A stretch of 64,000 bases of DNA from Paraburkholderia sp. DHOC27. GTDB lineage: Bacteria; Pseudomonadota; Gammaproteobacteria; Burkholderiales; Burkholderiaceae. The position numbers and the translations under genes are program-made. Location of the stretch: NCBI RefSeq assembly GCF_003429005.1, contig NZ_QVQV01000005.1:113-64112 (forward strand), read 5' to 3'. Below are positions 8,769 through 16,224 of this stretch, in pieces. Below the pieces are notes generated by a model. It ran no database searches and was not told the DNA's origin. It saw only the letters and a list, made by a program, of their open reading frames with translations. Numbering within the stretch: position 1 is the first letter of the stretch; each line of letters begins with the position of its first letter.

Positions 8769-9767
8769 ATGCCCGCCACCACCAAGCACGCCAAAGTCCT
8801 GATCCTCGGTTCCGGCCCCGCAGGCTACACGGCCGCCGTCTACGCCGCCCGCGCCAATCTGAACCCGGTGCTGGTCACAGGTCTCGCCCAGGGCGGCCAG
8901 TTGATGACCACTACGGACGTGGAAAACTGGCCGGCGGACCCGAACGGCGTGCAAGGCCCGGAACTGATGGGGCGTTTCCTCGAACACGCGGAACGTTTCA
9001 ACACCGAGATCATCTTCGACCACATCCATACGGCGAAGCTCAATGAAAAGCCGATTCGTCTGATCGGCGACTCGGGCGAGTACACCTGCGATTCGCTGAT
9101 CATCTCGACCGGTGCGTCGGCGCAATACCTCGGCCTGCCGTCGGAAGAAGCGTTCATGGGCAAGGGCGTGTCGGCCTGCGCCACCTGCGACGGCTTCTTC
9201 TACAAGCAGCAGCACGTGGCCGTGATCGGCGGCGGCAACACCGCGGTGGAGGAAGCTCTCTACCTCGCCGGCATCGCGAAGAAGGTGACGGTGATCCATC
9301 GCCGCGACAAGTTCCGCGCCGAGCCGATCCTGATCGACCGTCTGCTGGCCAAGCAGAAGGAAGGCGTGGTCGACATCAAGTGGAACCACGTGCTCGACGA
9401 AGTGACGGGCGACCAGTCCGGCGTCACCGGCTTGCGCATCAAGAACACCAAGACCGGCGAGACGTCGAATCTCGAGTTGCAGGGCCTGTTCGTCGCGATC
9501 GGCCACAAGCCGAATACGGACATCTTCGAAGGTCAGCTGGAGATGAAGAACGGTTACATCATCACGAATGGTGGTCTGTCGGGCAACGCAACGGGCACGA
9601 GCGTGCCGGGCGTGTTCGCAGCAGGCGACGTGCAGGATCACGTGTACCGCCAGGCCATCACCAGCGCCGGTACCGGCTGTATGGCTGCACTGGACGCACA
9701 ACGCTACCTCGAAACCATTGACGAAATGGTGGGCGAGCACGTGATGAGCGCCGAAGCCGAGCGTTAA
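8769..9767 (+). CDS. trxB: Thioredoxin-disulfide reductase
   Basis: A cytoplasmic flavoprotein that passes electrons from NADPH through FAD and a redox cysteine pair to thioredoxin. The 332-aa product has the FAD-binding GSGPAGYTAAVYAAR near the N-terminus, the redox-active CATC in SACATCDGFF near residue 140, the NADPH-binding GGGNTAVEEALYL and HRRDKFRAEP, and the second FAD motif GVFAAGDVQDHVYRQA near residue 285. Length and motif order match low-molecular-weight TrxB. It is monocistronic by appearance: divergent from ftsK and followed by 320 bases before the next gene. Confidence 0.97.
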   Translation: MPATTKHAKVLILGSGPAGYTAAVYAARANLNPVLVTGLAQGGQLMTTTDVENWPADPNGVQGPELMGRFLEHAERFNTEIIFDHIHTAKLNEKPIRLIGDSGEYTCDSLIISTGASAQYLGLPSEEAFMGKGVSACATCDGFFYKQQHVAVIGGGNTAVEEALYLAGIAKKVTVIHRRDKFRAEPILIDRLLAKQKEGVVDIKWNHVLDEVTGDQSGVTGLRIKNTKTGETSNLELQGLFVAIGHKPNTDIFEGQLEMKNGYIITNGGLSGNATGTSVPGVFAAGDVQDHVYRQAITSAGTGCMAALDAQRYLETIDEMVGEHVMSAEAER

Positions 9768-9872
9768 TCGGCGAACCGCGCGGCAAACGGCGCACCGGAC
9801 TTCCGGGTCCACGCGCGGCTGCGTGGCAGATCCCGAGCGGCGTTTTATGCGGGGTCTGTGAAGCAGGGACGG

Positions 9873-9966
9873 TAAAATGGCGCACGGGCCTCGACCTTGG
9901 CGCTTAGCGCGCGTAGCGTCATGTAGAAAGGGCCGAGGCTGACAAGCTGACGGCCCTTTTTGCTTT
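9873..9966 (+). ncRNA. Possible short intergenic transcript ending in a terminator
   Basis: A TAAAAT -10-like box at 9873-9878 is followed about 50 bases later by a clear hairpin-plus-T terminator (9928-9965), with no ORF between. This could produce an RNA of roughly 75-80 nt, or it could simply be the late terminator of trxB preceded by a chance -10. There is no good -35. Proposed on layout only. Confidence 0.25.
9928..9965 (+). terminator. Intrinsic terminator between trxB and the Smr gene
   Basis: AAAGGGCCG pairs with CGGCCCTTT around the loop AGGCTGACAAGCTGA, followed by TTTTGCTTTT. It lies 160 bases after the trxB stop. Confidence 0.8.
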
Positions 9967-10088
9967 TGGCGTTGCGTAGCTGCGCAAGTTTGAGAACCCC
10001 GACCCGCCCGACCGGAACACTGGTCACGCGGGCCAAGCCCTATTTCGAACGCCTGTCCAAACGCCTGTCTCTGACGTGCATCCCCGTT

Positions 10089-10847
10089 ATGGCGAAGAAT
10101 CTGCCCCATCCTAGCGAACCTAAACGTCCACGCGCGGCAGCCGTGAAGCCGACGCCCACGCCGGCCGCTCCTGCTCCGGTAGCGGTTGATCGCACCGCCG
10201 GACTCGCCGGTCTCGGCGCATTGCGGGCCGCGTTGAAAACCGACACCGAACGCCGCGAGCGGGAGCGCGTAGCAGCAGCGCAGGCGCAACGCGAAGCGTC
10301 AGCGGACGCCGATCTATTCCGGCGTGAGATCGGCGCGGTCGCGCCGCTCGTCGTGCCGCCGCGCGTCCCGCCGGCGCGCACGCCACCGTCGCCAGTGCCG
10401 ACCCAAACCTGGCTCGATGAAGAAGCGGTGCTGCACGAAGCCATTTCCGACGAGTTCGATCCCGAGGTACTGCTCGAGACCGACGAGACGCTGTCCTACT
10501 GCCGCCCCGGCATCAGCCAGGAGGTGGTGCGCAAGCTGCGGCGAGGCGCGTGGATCGTGCAGGCGCAACTGGACCTGCACGGCATGCGCCGCGAAGAAGC
10601 GCGTGAAGCGCTCGCGGAGTTCATTCGCGAGTCGAGCAAGCGCGGCCTGCGCTGTCTGCGCGTGATCCATGGCAAAGGGCTCGGCTCGATCGGCAAGGAA
10701 CCTGTGCTCAAAGGCAAGGTGCGCGCGTGGCTCGTGCAGAAATCCGAGGTCATTGCGTTTTGCCAGGCACGTTCGCACGACGGCGGCGCCGGTGCCGTGC
10801 TGGTGCTGTTGCAGCCCGGCGCGCAACCCGCTCATCCGAAAACCTGA
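10089..10847 (+). CDS. Smr-domain protein (MutS2 C-terminal-like nuclease domain)
   Basis: A 252-aa soluble protein. The first 110 residues are Pro/Ala-rich and charged, likely disordered (PKRPRAAAVKPTPTPAAPAP, then a helical ERRERERVAAAQAQ stretch). The last 90 residues are a Smr domain with LDLHGMRREEAREAL, RVIHGKGLGS and a closing strand AVLVLLQPG. Stand-alone Smr proteins are structure-specific or RNA/DNA-nicking enzymes, as in the E. coli SmrA/SmrB family, where SmrB rescues collided ribosomes. The His of LDLHG is present. Which of these roles applies here is not determined. ATG 10089 is chosen because the upstream in-frame extension runs through the terminator region. The next gene begins 11 bases after the stop. 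Confidence 0.85.
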   Translation: MAKNLPHPSEPKRPRAAAVKPTPTPAAPAPVAVDRTAGLAGLGALRAALKTDTERRERERVAAAQAQREASADADLFRREIGAVAPLVVPPRVPPARTPPSPVPTQTWLDEEAVLHEAISDEFDPEVLLETDETLSYCRPGISQEVVRKLRRGAWIVQAQLDLHGMRREEAREALAEFIRESSKRGLRCLRVIHGKGLGSIGKEPVLKGKVRAWLVQKSEVIAFCQARSHDGGAGAVLVLLQPGAQPAHPKT

Positions 10848-10857
10848 CGGTGCTCTT

Positions 10858-11481
10858 TTGATCCATCCGAGACTCACGCTCGCGCTCACCATCATGGAAG
10901 CGCTGGCCATCTTCGCCTATGCCATTTCCGGTTTTATCGAAGCGCGTACGCGCCGGCTCGATGCCGTCGGCACCTTCCTCGTCGCGATGGCCACCGCCTT
11001 TGGCGGCGGAACCGTGCGCGACGTGCTGCTCGAACGCCGGCCGTTTTACTGGGTTCAGCATCAGTTCTACGTGATCGCCATCTTCGTGATGGCGCTGTTT
11101 GCGCCGATGCTGCTCAAGATGACCTCGCGCCTGCTCTCCGAACGCGTGCTGCTGGTGGCGGATGCAGTCGGGCTGGGACTGTTCAGCATCTCCGGCACCT
11201 CGATGGCGCTCGACGCGCAGATGCCGTGGTTCACGGCGGTGATGATCGGCGTGCTGGCCGGTGTATTTGGCGGCGTGATCCGCGACGTGCTGTGCAACGA
11301 AGTGCCGCTCATATTGCGCGATTCGCGGCCCTATGCGACCTGCGCGTTTGTCGGATGCTGGCTGTATCTGCTGCTGGATTACTGCAACGTGGACACGATC
11401 TACAGCGTGCTGATTGCAACCGCCTTCATCCTGCTTGCGAGGTTGCTGACGTACAAATTCGACGTACGCCTTCCGCACTGA
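10858..11481 (+). CDS. TRIC/UPF0126-family membrane protein
   Basis: About 207 aa with seven hydrophobic helices arranged as two UPF0126 repeats. Each repeat carries the FGGGTVRDVLL-type motif (AFGGGTVRDVLLERRPFYWV in the first, FGGVIRDVLCNEVPLIL in the second). Bacterial members are homotrimeric potassium channels related to eukaryotic TRIC. Substrate or ion here is inferred. The start is uncertain: TTG 10858 keeps the helix opening LTLALTIMEALAIFAYAISG complete, while ATG 10894 is the first ATG; neither has a clear Shine-Dalgarno. It follows the Smr gene by 10 bases and may be translationally coupled. Confidence 0.85.
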   Translation: MIHPRLTLALTIMEALAIFAYAISGFIEARTRRLDAVGTFLVAMATAFGGGTVRDVLLERRPFYWVQHQFYVIAIFVMALFAPMLLKMTSRLLSERVLLVADAVGLGLFSISGTSMALDAQMPWFTAVMIGVLAGVFGGVIRDVLCNEVPLILRDSRPYATCAFVGCWLYLLLDYCNVDTIYSVLIATAFILLARLLTYKFDVRLPH

Positions 11482-11671
11482 GCGAACGTTGCGCGTGCAT
11501 CGAACCGCCGTAGAACAGGCGCCTGCTTGATGCACGCTTGATGCCGGCTTGATGCCCGCTTCAGAAAGTTTCCCCCTGCAACTCCGACGTCCGTTGCAAG
11601 CCCGTCACAGGCAAACCGGCGGCCTCACTCGTCACAGCGTGTAAACTGCTGTCTTTTTCGACTCTGGTTGT

Positions 11672-12418
11672 ATGGTGCAAGTCCCCCAGCGCACGGCGCT
11701 CAGCGGCCCGGCGCTCATCCGCCTGCTGGCTCGCCTGACGGATCTCGACGTCCCCGAATCCAGCCAGTCGCTCTCCGACCGGCTCAGCCAGTGGCTCGGC
11801 TGGACCGATGCGATTGCGCTGTCCGCCGCGCTCGCCGGTTCGACGCCGGCCGTGAATGCCAGCGTGCGGGCCTCGGGTAGCGCAGAAGACAAAGAGTGCG
11901 TGCGCGTGCGTTCGTCATTGGCGAGCATGATCACCAGCGACCCCACGTTCGCACCCGCCAGGCAACGCCGGTTCGCACAGGCGCAACGCGAAACCGCGTT
12001 GGTGGAAACGACGTCTGACTATGCGGTGTTTCGCCAGCGCTATCTGTCCTTGCAGCAGAGCATGGAGACTGGCGTCGGTAATCTGCGCGGCCATCTGCGC
12101 ACCCTGCTTGCAGCGAGGACACCGGCCTCGGCGCGGCTCGCGGTCGTGGATGCCGCGATGGAGCGCGCGTTGGGTCCACGTGAGCGTACCTTGCTCGCCG
12201 CCGTGCCCGAGTTGCTGGGTGGGCACTTCGAGCGTCTGCACCGGGCCGATCAGGCGGCACGGGCCAACGCCGAAGCTCAGGGGGAGACGGTCACGGCTAC
12301 ACCTGGCGGCGCATGGCTCGACGTGTTTCGCCACGACGCACGCAGTGTGCTGCTCGCCGAACTGGATGTTCGTTTTCAACCGGCCGAGGGCTTGCTCGCG
12401 GCCCTTCGCGCCAGCTAA
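11672..12418 (+). CDS. DUF3348 protein, first gene of a motor-like operon
   Basis: A 248-aa soluble protein of unknown function, recognised as DUF3348. It is almost all helical: an N-terminal segment ALSGPALIRLLARLTDLDVP, a Ser/Ala-rich linker, then long amphipathic helices (RQRRFAQAQRETALVETTSD, YLSLQQSMETGVGNLRGHL) and a C-terminal FRHDARSVLLAELDVRFQP. There is no signal peptide or membrane span, so it should be cytoplasmic. It ends 10 bases before the membrane protein gene and all four genes run the same way with overlaps. A TAAACT box at 11642 could be a -10. A plausible role is a cytoplasmic partner of the motor's coiled-coil tail, which is inference. Confidence 0.8.
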   Translation: MVQVPQRTALSGPALIRLLARLTDLDVPESSQSLSDRLSQWLGWTDAIALSAALAGSTPAVNASVRASGSAEDKECVRVRSSLASMITSDPTFAPARQRRFAQAQRETALVETTSDYAVFRQRYLSLQQSMETGVGNLRGHLRTLLAARTPASARLAVVDAAMERALGPRERTLLAAVPELLGGHFERLHRADQAARANAEAQGETVTATPGGAWLDVFRHDARSVLLAELDVRFQPAEGLLAALRAS

Positions 12419-12428
12419 GTAGGACACC

Positions 12429-14723
12429 ATGTCCAGCAAAATTCTTCATATCGTTGTGTTTTTGGCGGGCCTTGCCGCCGTGTGCTGGATCGGCGCCGGA
12501 TACGTGGGCTCGAATCCGCTGGCGCTGAGCGTCACGCTTCTGATTGGCGTCTGCTACCTGGCAGGCGCGCTCGAATTGCAGCGCTATGGCGAGGCAACCG
12601 CGACGCTGACTCGCGCGCTGGCCGGCCTGTCCGCCGTACCGTCCAGCTTCACGACATGGCTCGAATCCCTGCAACCGGGTTTGCGCAATCCGGTGCGTCT
12701 GCGCGTCGAGGGTGAGCGCGTGGCGCTGCCCGGACCCGCACTGACGCCGTATCTGGTCGGCCTGCTGGTGTTGCTGGGCATGCTGGGTACGCTGCTCGGT
12801 ATGGTGGCAACCCTGCACGGCACAGGGATGGCGCTGGAAAGCGCAACGGATCTGCAGGCGATCCGCGACTCGCTCGCCGCGCCGGTGAAGGGGCTGGGTT
12901 TTGCGTTCGGCACGTCGATCGCGGGCGTGGCCACGTCGGCGATGCTGGGCCTGCTCTCCGCGCTGTGCCGGCGCGAGCGCCTTGCAGCCGCACAGGTACT
13001 CGATACGAAGATCGCCACGACGCTGCGCCGCTATTCGCAGGCGCATCAGCGTGAAGAAAGCCTGCGCGCGCTGCAACGTCAGGCCGACATGATGCCGACG
13101 CTGGTGGACCGCCTGCACACGATGATGGCCGCTATCGAACAGCAAAACCTGCGCTTGAGCGAGCATCAGGTGGCGAGTCAGGACGCGTTTCACAGCAAGA
13201 CCGAAGCGGCTTATATGAGACTGGCCGCGTCCGTGGAACGATCGTTGAAGGCCAGCGTGGCCGAAAGCGCCCGCACCGCCGGCGCGGCACTGCAACCGGT
13301 GATGGAGGCCACGCTCGCCGGCCTCGCCCGCGAAACCAGTGCGATGCACGAGAGCGTCACGCACGCTGTGCAGCGTCAACTGGATGGCGTGTCAGGCGGT
13401 CTCACCGCCACCACGGCGACGGTGGCGGGTCTCTGGACCGAAGCGCTGGCCGGTCAGGAGCGCTCCAACGAAAAGCTGGTGGGCGATCTGCGCACTTCGC
13501 TGGAGCAGTTCACCGCCGCCTTTGAGCAGCGCTCGGCCGGTCTGGTGGACAGCGTCTCCACGCGTCTTGCCGTCACCACGGGAGATATGTCCGCGACCTG
13601 GCAACAGGCCGCCGCCGCTTTCGAGCAACGCTCGGCCGGCCTGGCGGACGACGTCTCCGCGCGTCTTGCCGCCACCACGGGTGATATGTCCGCGACGTGG
13701 CAACAAGCCGCCGCTACTTTCGAGCAACGCTCCGCCGGTCTGGTGGACGGAATCTCCACGCGTCTAGCCACCACCACGGGCGAAATGTCCGCAGCCTGGC
13801 AACAGGCGCTCGCGCAGCACGAAAGCGTCAACGAGAAACTGGTGGCGCGCAACCAGCAGGCCTTGACGGAAGCGTCCGCCACCTTCGCTCAGCACTCCGC
13901 GTCGCTGCTCGATGCGGTGAGCCAGTCGCACGCCACGCTGCAAACCGAATGGGCATCACGTGATGAACAACGACTCGCCGCCTGGCGCGAGACGCTCGCC
14001 ACGATGGCCGCAAACTTGAACCAGCAATGGGAACAGACTGGCGCCCGCACCGCAGCCCAGCAGCAGGCTATCTGCGACACGCTGGAGCAGACCGCGAGCA
14101 ACGTCTCGGCGCAAACCCAGGCGTACGCCAGCGAAACCATCGCGGAGATTGGACGGCTCGTGCAAGCCGCGTCCGAGGCGCCGAGGGCCGCCGCCGAAGT
14201 CGTCGCCGAACTGCGTCAGAAACTCTCCGACAGCATGGTCCGCGATACCGCGATGCTGGAAGAGCGCAGCCGTCTGCTGGCGACACTGGAAACCCTGCTC
14301 GACGCGGTCAATCATGCGTCCACCGAGCAGCGCACCGCAGTGGACGCGCTGGTCTCCACCTCCGCCGATCTATTGGATCGCGTGAGCACCCGCTTCACCG
14401 ACAAGGTGGAAAGCGAAACCGGCAAGCTCGGCGCCATCGCCGCTCAGGTGACGGGCAGCGCCGTCGAAGTTGCGAGCCTCGGCGATGCGTTTGGCGCGGC
14501 CGTCCATTCGTTCGGCGCATCCAACGACAAACTGGTCGCGCATCTGACGCGTATCGAAGCGGCGCTCGACAAGTCCGTGGCCCGCAGCGACGAACAGTTG
14601 GCCTACTACGTCGCGCAGGCGCGGGAAGTCGTTGACCTGAGCGTGATGTCGCAGAAGCAGATCATCGAAGACCTGCAACAACTCGCCCGCCAGCGCGCAG
14701 TGACCGGAGCCGAGGCGGCATGA
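12429..14723 (+). CDS. DUF802 protein: MotA/ExbB/ZorA-like channel subunit with long coiled-coil tail
   Basis: 764 aa. Four membrane helices are visible at about residues 5-26, 31-50, 105-128 and 154-179. The third has GMLGTLLGM (117-125), matching the GLLGT(V)xGM signature of MotA/TolQ/ExbB proton channels. The fourth (GLGFAFGTSIAGVATSAMLG) matches the partner helix. From residue 190 to the end there is a single long, Ala/Gln/Glu-rich helical coiled coil in the cytoplasm, with three tandem 33-aa repeats at 365-463. The same architecture, four TMs plus a long intracellular tail, is seen in ZorA of the Zorya defence system. The stop overlaps the next start by 4 bases (ATGA). The family is annotated only as DUF802; motor function is inferred from fold and partner. 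Confidence 0.8.
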   Translation: MSSKILHIVVFLAGLAAVCWIGAGYVGSNPLALSVTLLIGVCYLAGALELQRYGEATATLTRALAGLSAVPSSFTTWLESLQPGLRNPVRLRVEGERVALPGPALTPYLVGLLVLLGMLGTLLGMVATLHGTGMALESATDLQAIRDSLAAPVKGLGFAFGTSIAGVATSAMLGLLSALCRRERLAAAQVLDTKIATTLRRYSQAHQREESLRALQRQADMMPTLVDRLHTMMAAIEQQNLRLSEHQVASQDAFHSKTEAAYMRLAASVERSLKASVAESARTAGAALQPVMEATLAGLARETSAMHESVTHAVQRQLDGVSGGLTATTATVAGLWTEALAGQERSNEKLVGDLRTSLEQFTAAFEQRSAGLVDSVSTRLAVTTGDMSATWQQAAAAFEQRSAGLADDVSARLAATTGDMSATWQQAAATFEQRSAGLVDGISTRLATTTGEMSAAWQQALAQHESVNEKLVARNQQALTEASATFAQHSASLLDAVSQSHATLQTEWASRDEQRLAAWRETLATMAANLNQQWEQTGARTAAQQQAICDTLEQTASNVSAQTQAYASETIAEIGRLVQAASEAPRAAAEVVAELRQKLSDSMVRDTAMLEERSRLLATLETLLDAVNHASTEQRTAVDALVSTSADLLDRVSTRFTDKVESETGKLGAIAAQVTGSAVEVASLGDAFGAAVHSFGASNDKLVAHLTRIEAALDKSVARSDEQLAYYVAQAREVVDLSVMSQKQIIEDLQQLARQRAVTGAEAA
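13521..13817 (+). repeat. Three tandem 99-bp (33-aa) repeats in the DUF802 tail
   Basis: Units begin at 13521, 13620 and 13719, exactly 99 bases apart. Each encodes a variant of FEQRSAGLVDSVSTRL-AVTTGDMSATWQQAA. Identity between units is high at the DNA level, so copy number could change by slippage or recombination and alter tail length in 33-residue steps. Confidence 0.9.
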
Positions 14724-15379
14724 GCGATGAAATTGACGGCGGCGTCGAGACGACGGCGCCCATCTGGCCCGTGTTCGCCGATCTGATGTCGGTGCTGCTG
14801 GGAGCGTTCGTGCTGATTCTCGTCGGCGTGATCGGCGTGCAACTGGAACTGTCGAGCCGCCTCGACCACGAGGTCAAGCAGCGGCAGATCGAAGCGCAAC
14901 GCCGCAAGACCCTGGAACAGGCGCTGGCGGCGCCGCTCGCAGCGGGTCGCGTGACGCTCGTCAACGGGCGCATTGGCATTAGCGGCAGTGTGCTGTTCGC
15001 GCTGAACTCCGATCAACTGCAACCGGCCGGCCGCGACTTGCTGAAAAGTCTCGCCGGACCGCTGTCCGAGTATCTGAAGGCACGTGACGAAATCCTGATG
15101 GTGAGCGGCTTCACCGACGACCGCCAGGTGCGCGACGGCAACCATCGTTTCGCCGACAACTGGGAATTGTCCGCGCAACGTGCGCTGACGGTCACGCGCG
15201 CGTTGATCGACGACGGTGTGCCCGCCGCTTCGGTGTTTGCGGCCGCGTTTGGCTCCGGTCAACCGGTGAGCGCGAACACCGACGACGCCGGCCGCGCGAA
15301 AAACCGGCGTGTCGAAATCGCCGCCATGCCGAGACCGTCGAGCGCGGCAGGCAAATCCTCTACGGGTGACGGCTCGTGA
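14720..15379 (+). CDS. MotB/ZorB-like OmpA-family protein, peptidoglycan anchor of the motor
   Basis: 219 aa. A short cytoplasmic start is followed by one membrane helix (IWPVFADLMSVLLGAFVLILVG, about residues 15-38) carrying Asp21 near its cytoplasmic end, the position of the ion-accepting Asp of MotB, ExbD, TolR and ZorB. A short helix then leads to a C-terminal OmpA/MotB peptidoglycan-binding domain (VLFALNSDQL, VSGFTDD, NWELSAQRALTVTRALI, GRAKNRRVEIAAM) with the expected TD and NRRVEI residues. It overlaps the DUF802 gene by 4 bases and the DUF2894 gene by 1 base. A 5:2 complex with the DUF802 protein is the obvious prediction. It lacks the long plug region of flagellar MotB. Confidence 0.88.
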   Translation: MSDEIDGGVETTAPIWPVFADLMSVLLGAFVLILVGVIGVQLELSSRLDHEVKQRQIEAQRRKTLEQALAAPLAAGRVTLVNGRIGISGSVLFALNSDQLQPAGRDLLKSLAGPLSEYLKARDEILMVSGFTDDRQVRDGNHRFADNWELSAQRALTVTRALIDDGVPAASVFAAAFGSGQPVSANTDDAGRAKNRRVEIAAMPRPSSAAGKSSTGDGS

Positions 15380-16107
15380 TGAGCGAGGCAACGGACACGA
15401 ACGGCACCACGCGAGTCCAGCCTTTGCTCGACACATGGCGCGAGCAGGGCCGAGACGCATTCGACCCGGTGCGTTTTCATTTCATGGCCGCGCTTGCGCG
15501 GCGGGCAGTGGCGCTAGGCGGTGACGCGCGGCGTCTGCTGGAAGAGAAGCTGAACGTGCTCGTCGAGGCGTACGCGGCAGATCTTGCCAAAACCGAATCC
15601 ACACCCGACGAGCCGCAAGACGAGCCACGTAACGAGCCGACTCGCAGTCCACTCTCAGCGCTGAACGAGTACGTTGCCACTAGCCACACCGCGAGCGCCC
15701 AGAGCGACAACGAGAACCCATCGCCGCAACCCCGCACCTATCCCGAACTCGACACGCTCGATTACTTCCGCGAAGTCTGGTCCAGGGTACGCACGCACAA
15801 GCAGTTGCGCGAATCGTTTGAACAGGTGCCGGGCAATGCCGGCCCGCTGAATTCGAGCAGCCTCGTGCATCGCTCGCTGTCGTTGATGCGCGAATTGTCG
15901 CCGGGCTATCTGCAGCAGTTTCTGTCGTACGTCGAAGCCTTGTCATGGATGGAGCAGATGACGGGCGACGGCATCACAGCGGACAAGGACGCACCTCGTA
16001 CAGCAGGCGCCAGCAACAGCGCGAACGCCAGCAACAGCGCGAACGCCAGCAACAGCACCACCAAAACCGCTGCCGCAAAGAAAACCCCTCGCGGCAAAGC
16101 CCGCTAG
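15379..16107 (+). CDS. DUF2894 protein, last gene of the motor-like operon
   Basis: A 242-aa soluble protein of unknown function (DUF2894). Residues 1-75 are helical and charged (PLLDTWREQGRDAFDPVRFH, ALGGDARRLLEEKLNVLVEA). They are followed by an acidic Pro/Glu linker, then a conserved domain (LDTLDYFREVWSRVRTHKQL, LSPGYLQQFLSYVEALSWME), and a tail of Ala/Ser/Asn repeats ending in a basic TAAAKKTPRGKAR. The basic tail could touch nucleic acid or membrane. The start ATG 15379 sits in TGATG with the preceding stop; GTG 15376 is the alternative. A strong terminator follows. It is probably a cytoplasmic effector or adaptor of the complex; no enzyme motif is seen. Confidence 0.78.
   Translation: MSEATDTNGTTRVQPLLDTWREQGRDAFDPVRFHFMAALARRAVALGGDARRLLEEKLNVLVEAYAADLAKTESTPDEPQDEPRNEPTRSPLSALNEYVATSHTASAQSDNENPSPQPRTYPELDTLDYFREVWSRVRTHKQLRESFEQVPGNAGPLNSSSLVHRSLSLMRELSPGYLQQFLSYVEALSWMEQMTGDGITADKDAPRTAGASNSANASNSANASNSTTKTAAAKKTPRGKAR
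16006..16057 (+). repeat. 18-bp tandem repeat in the DUF2894 tail
   Basis: About 2.8 copies of GCCAGCAACAGCGCGAAC encode repeats of ASNSAN. This is low-complexity coding sequence, probably a flexible linker before the basic C-terminus. Confidence 0.8.
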
Positions 16108-16141
16108 CAGCGCACAGACAGAACACCGCGTAGAACACAGC

Positions 16142-16180
16142 AAAAAGCCCCATGCGTCTCACGACACACGGGGCTTTTTT
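16142..16180. terminator. Bidirectional terminator between the DUF2894 gene and the sugar ABC ATPase
   Basis: AAAAAGCCCC and GGGGCTTTTTT form a stem around an 18-base loop, T-run on both strands, between two convergent genes. Confidence 0.9.
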
Positions 16181-16224
16181 CCTTGCTTCTGCTTTCGCTT
16201 CGCTCACCTACCGCGACGAAATCC

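Noticed and set aside
11672..16107. Complete Zorya defence system
   Set aside because: Only the ZorA/ZorB-like pair is present; there is no ZorC, ZorD helicase or ZorE nuclease, so it is reported as motor-like, not as Zorya.
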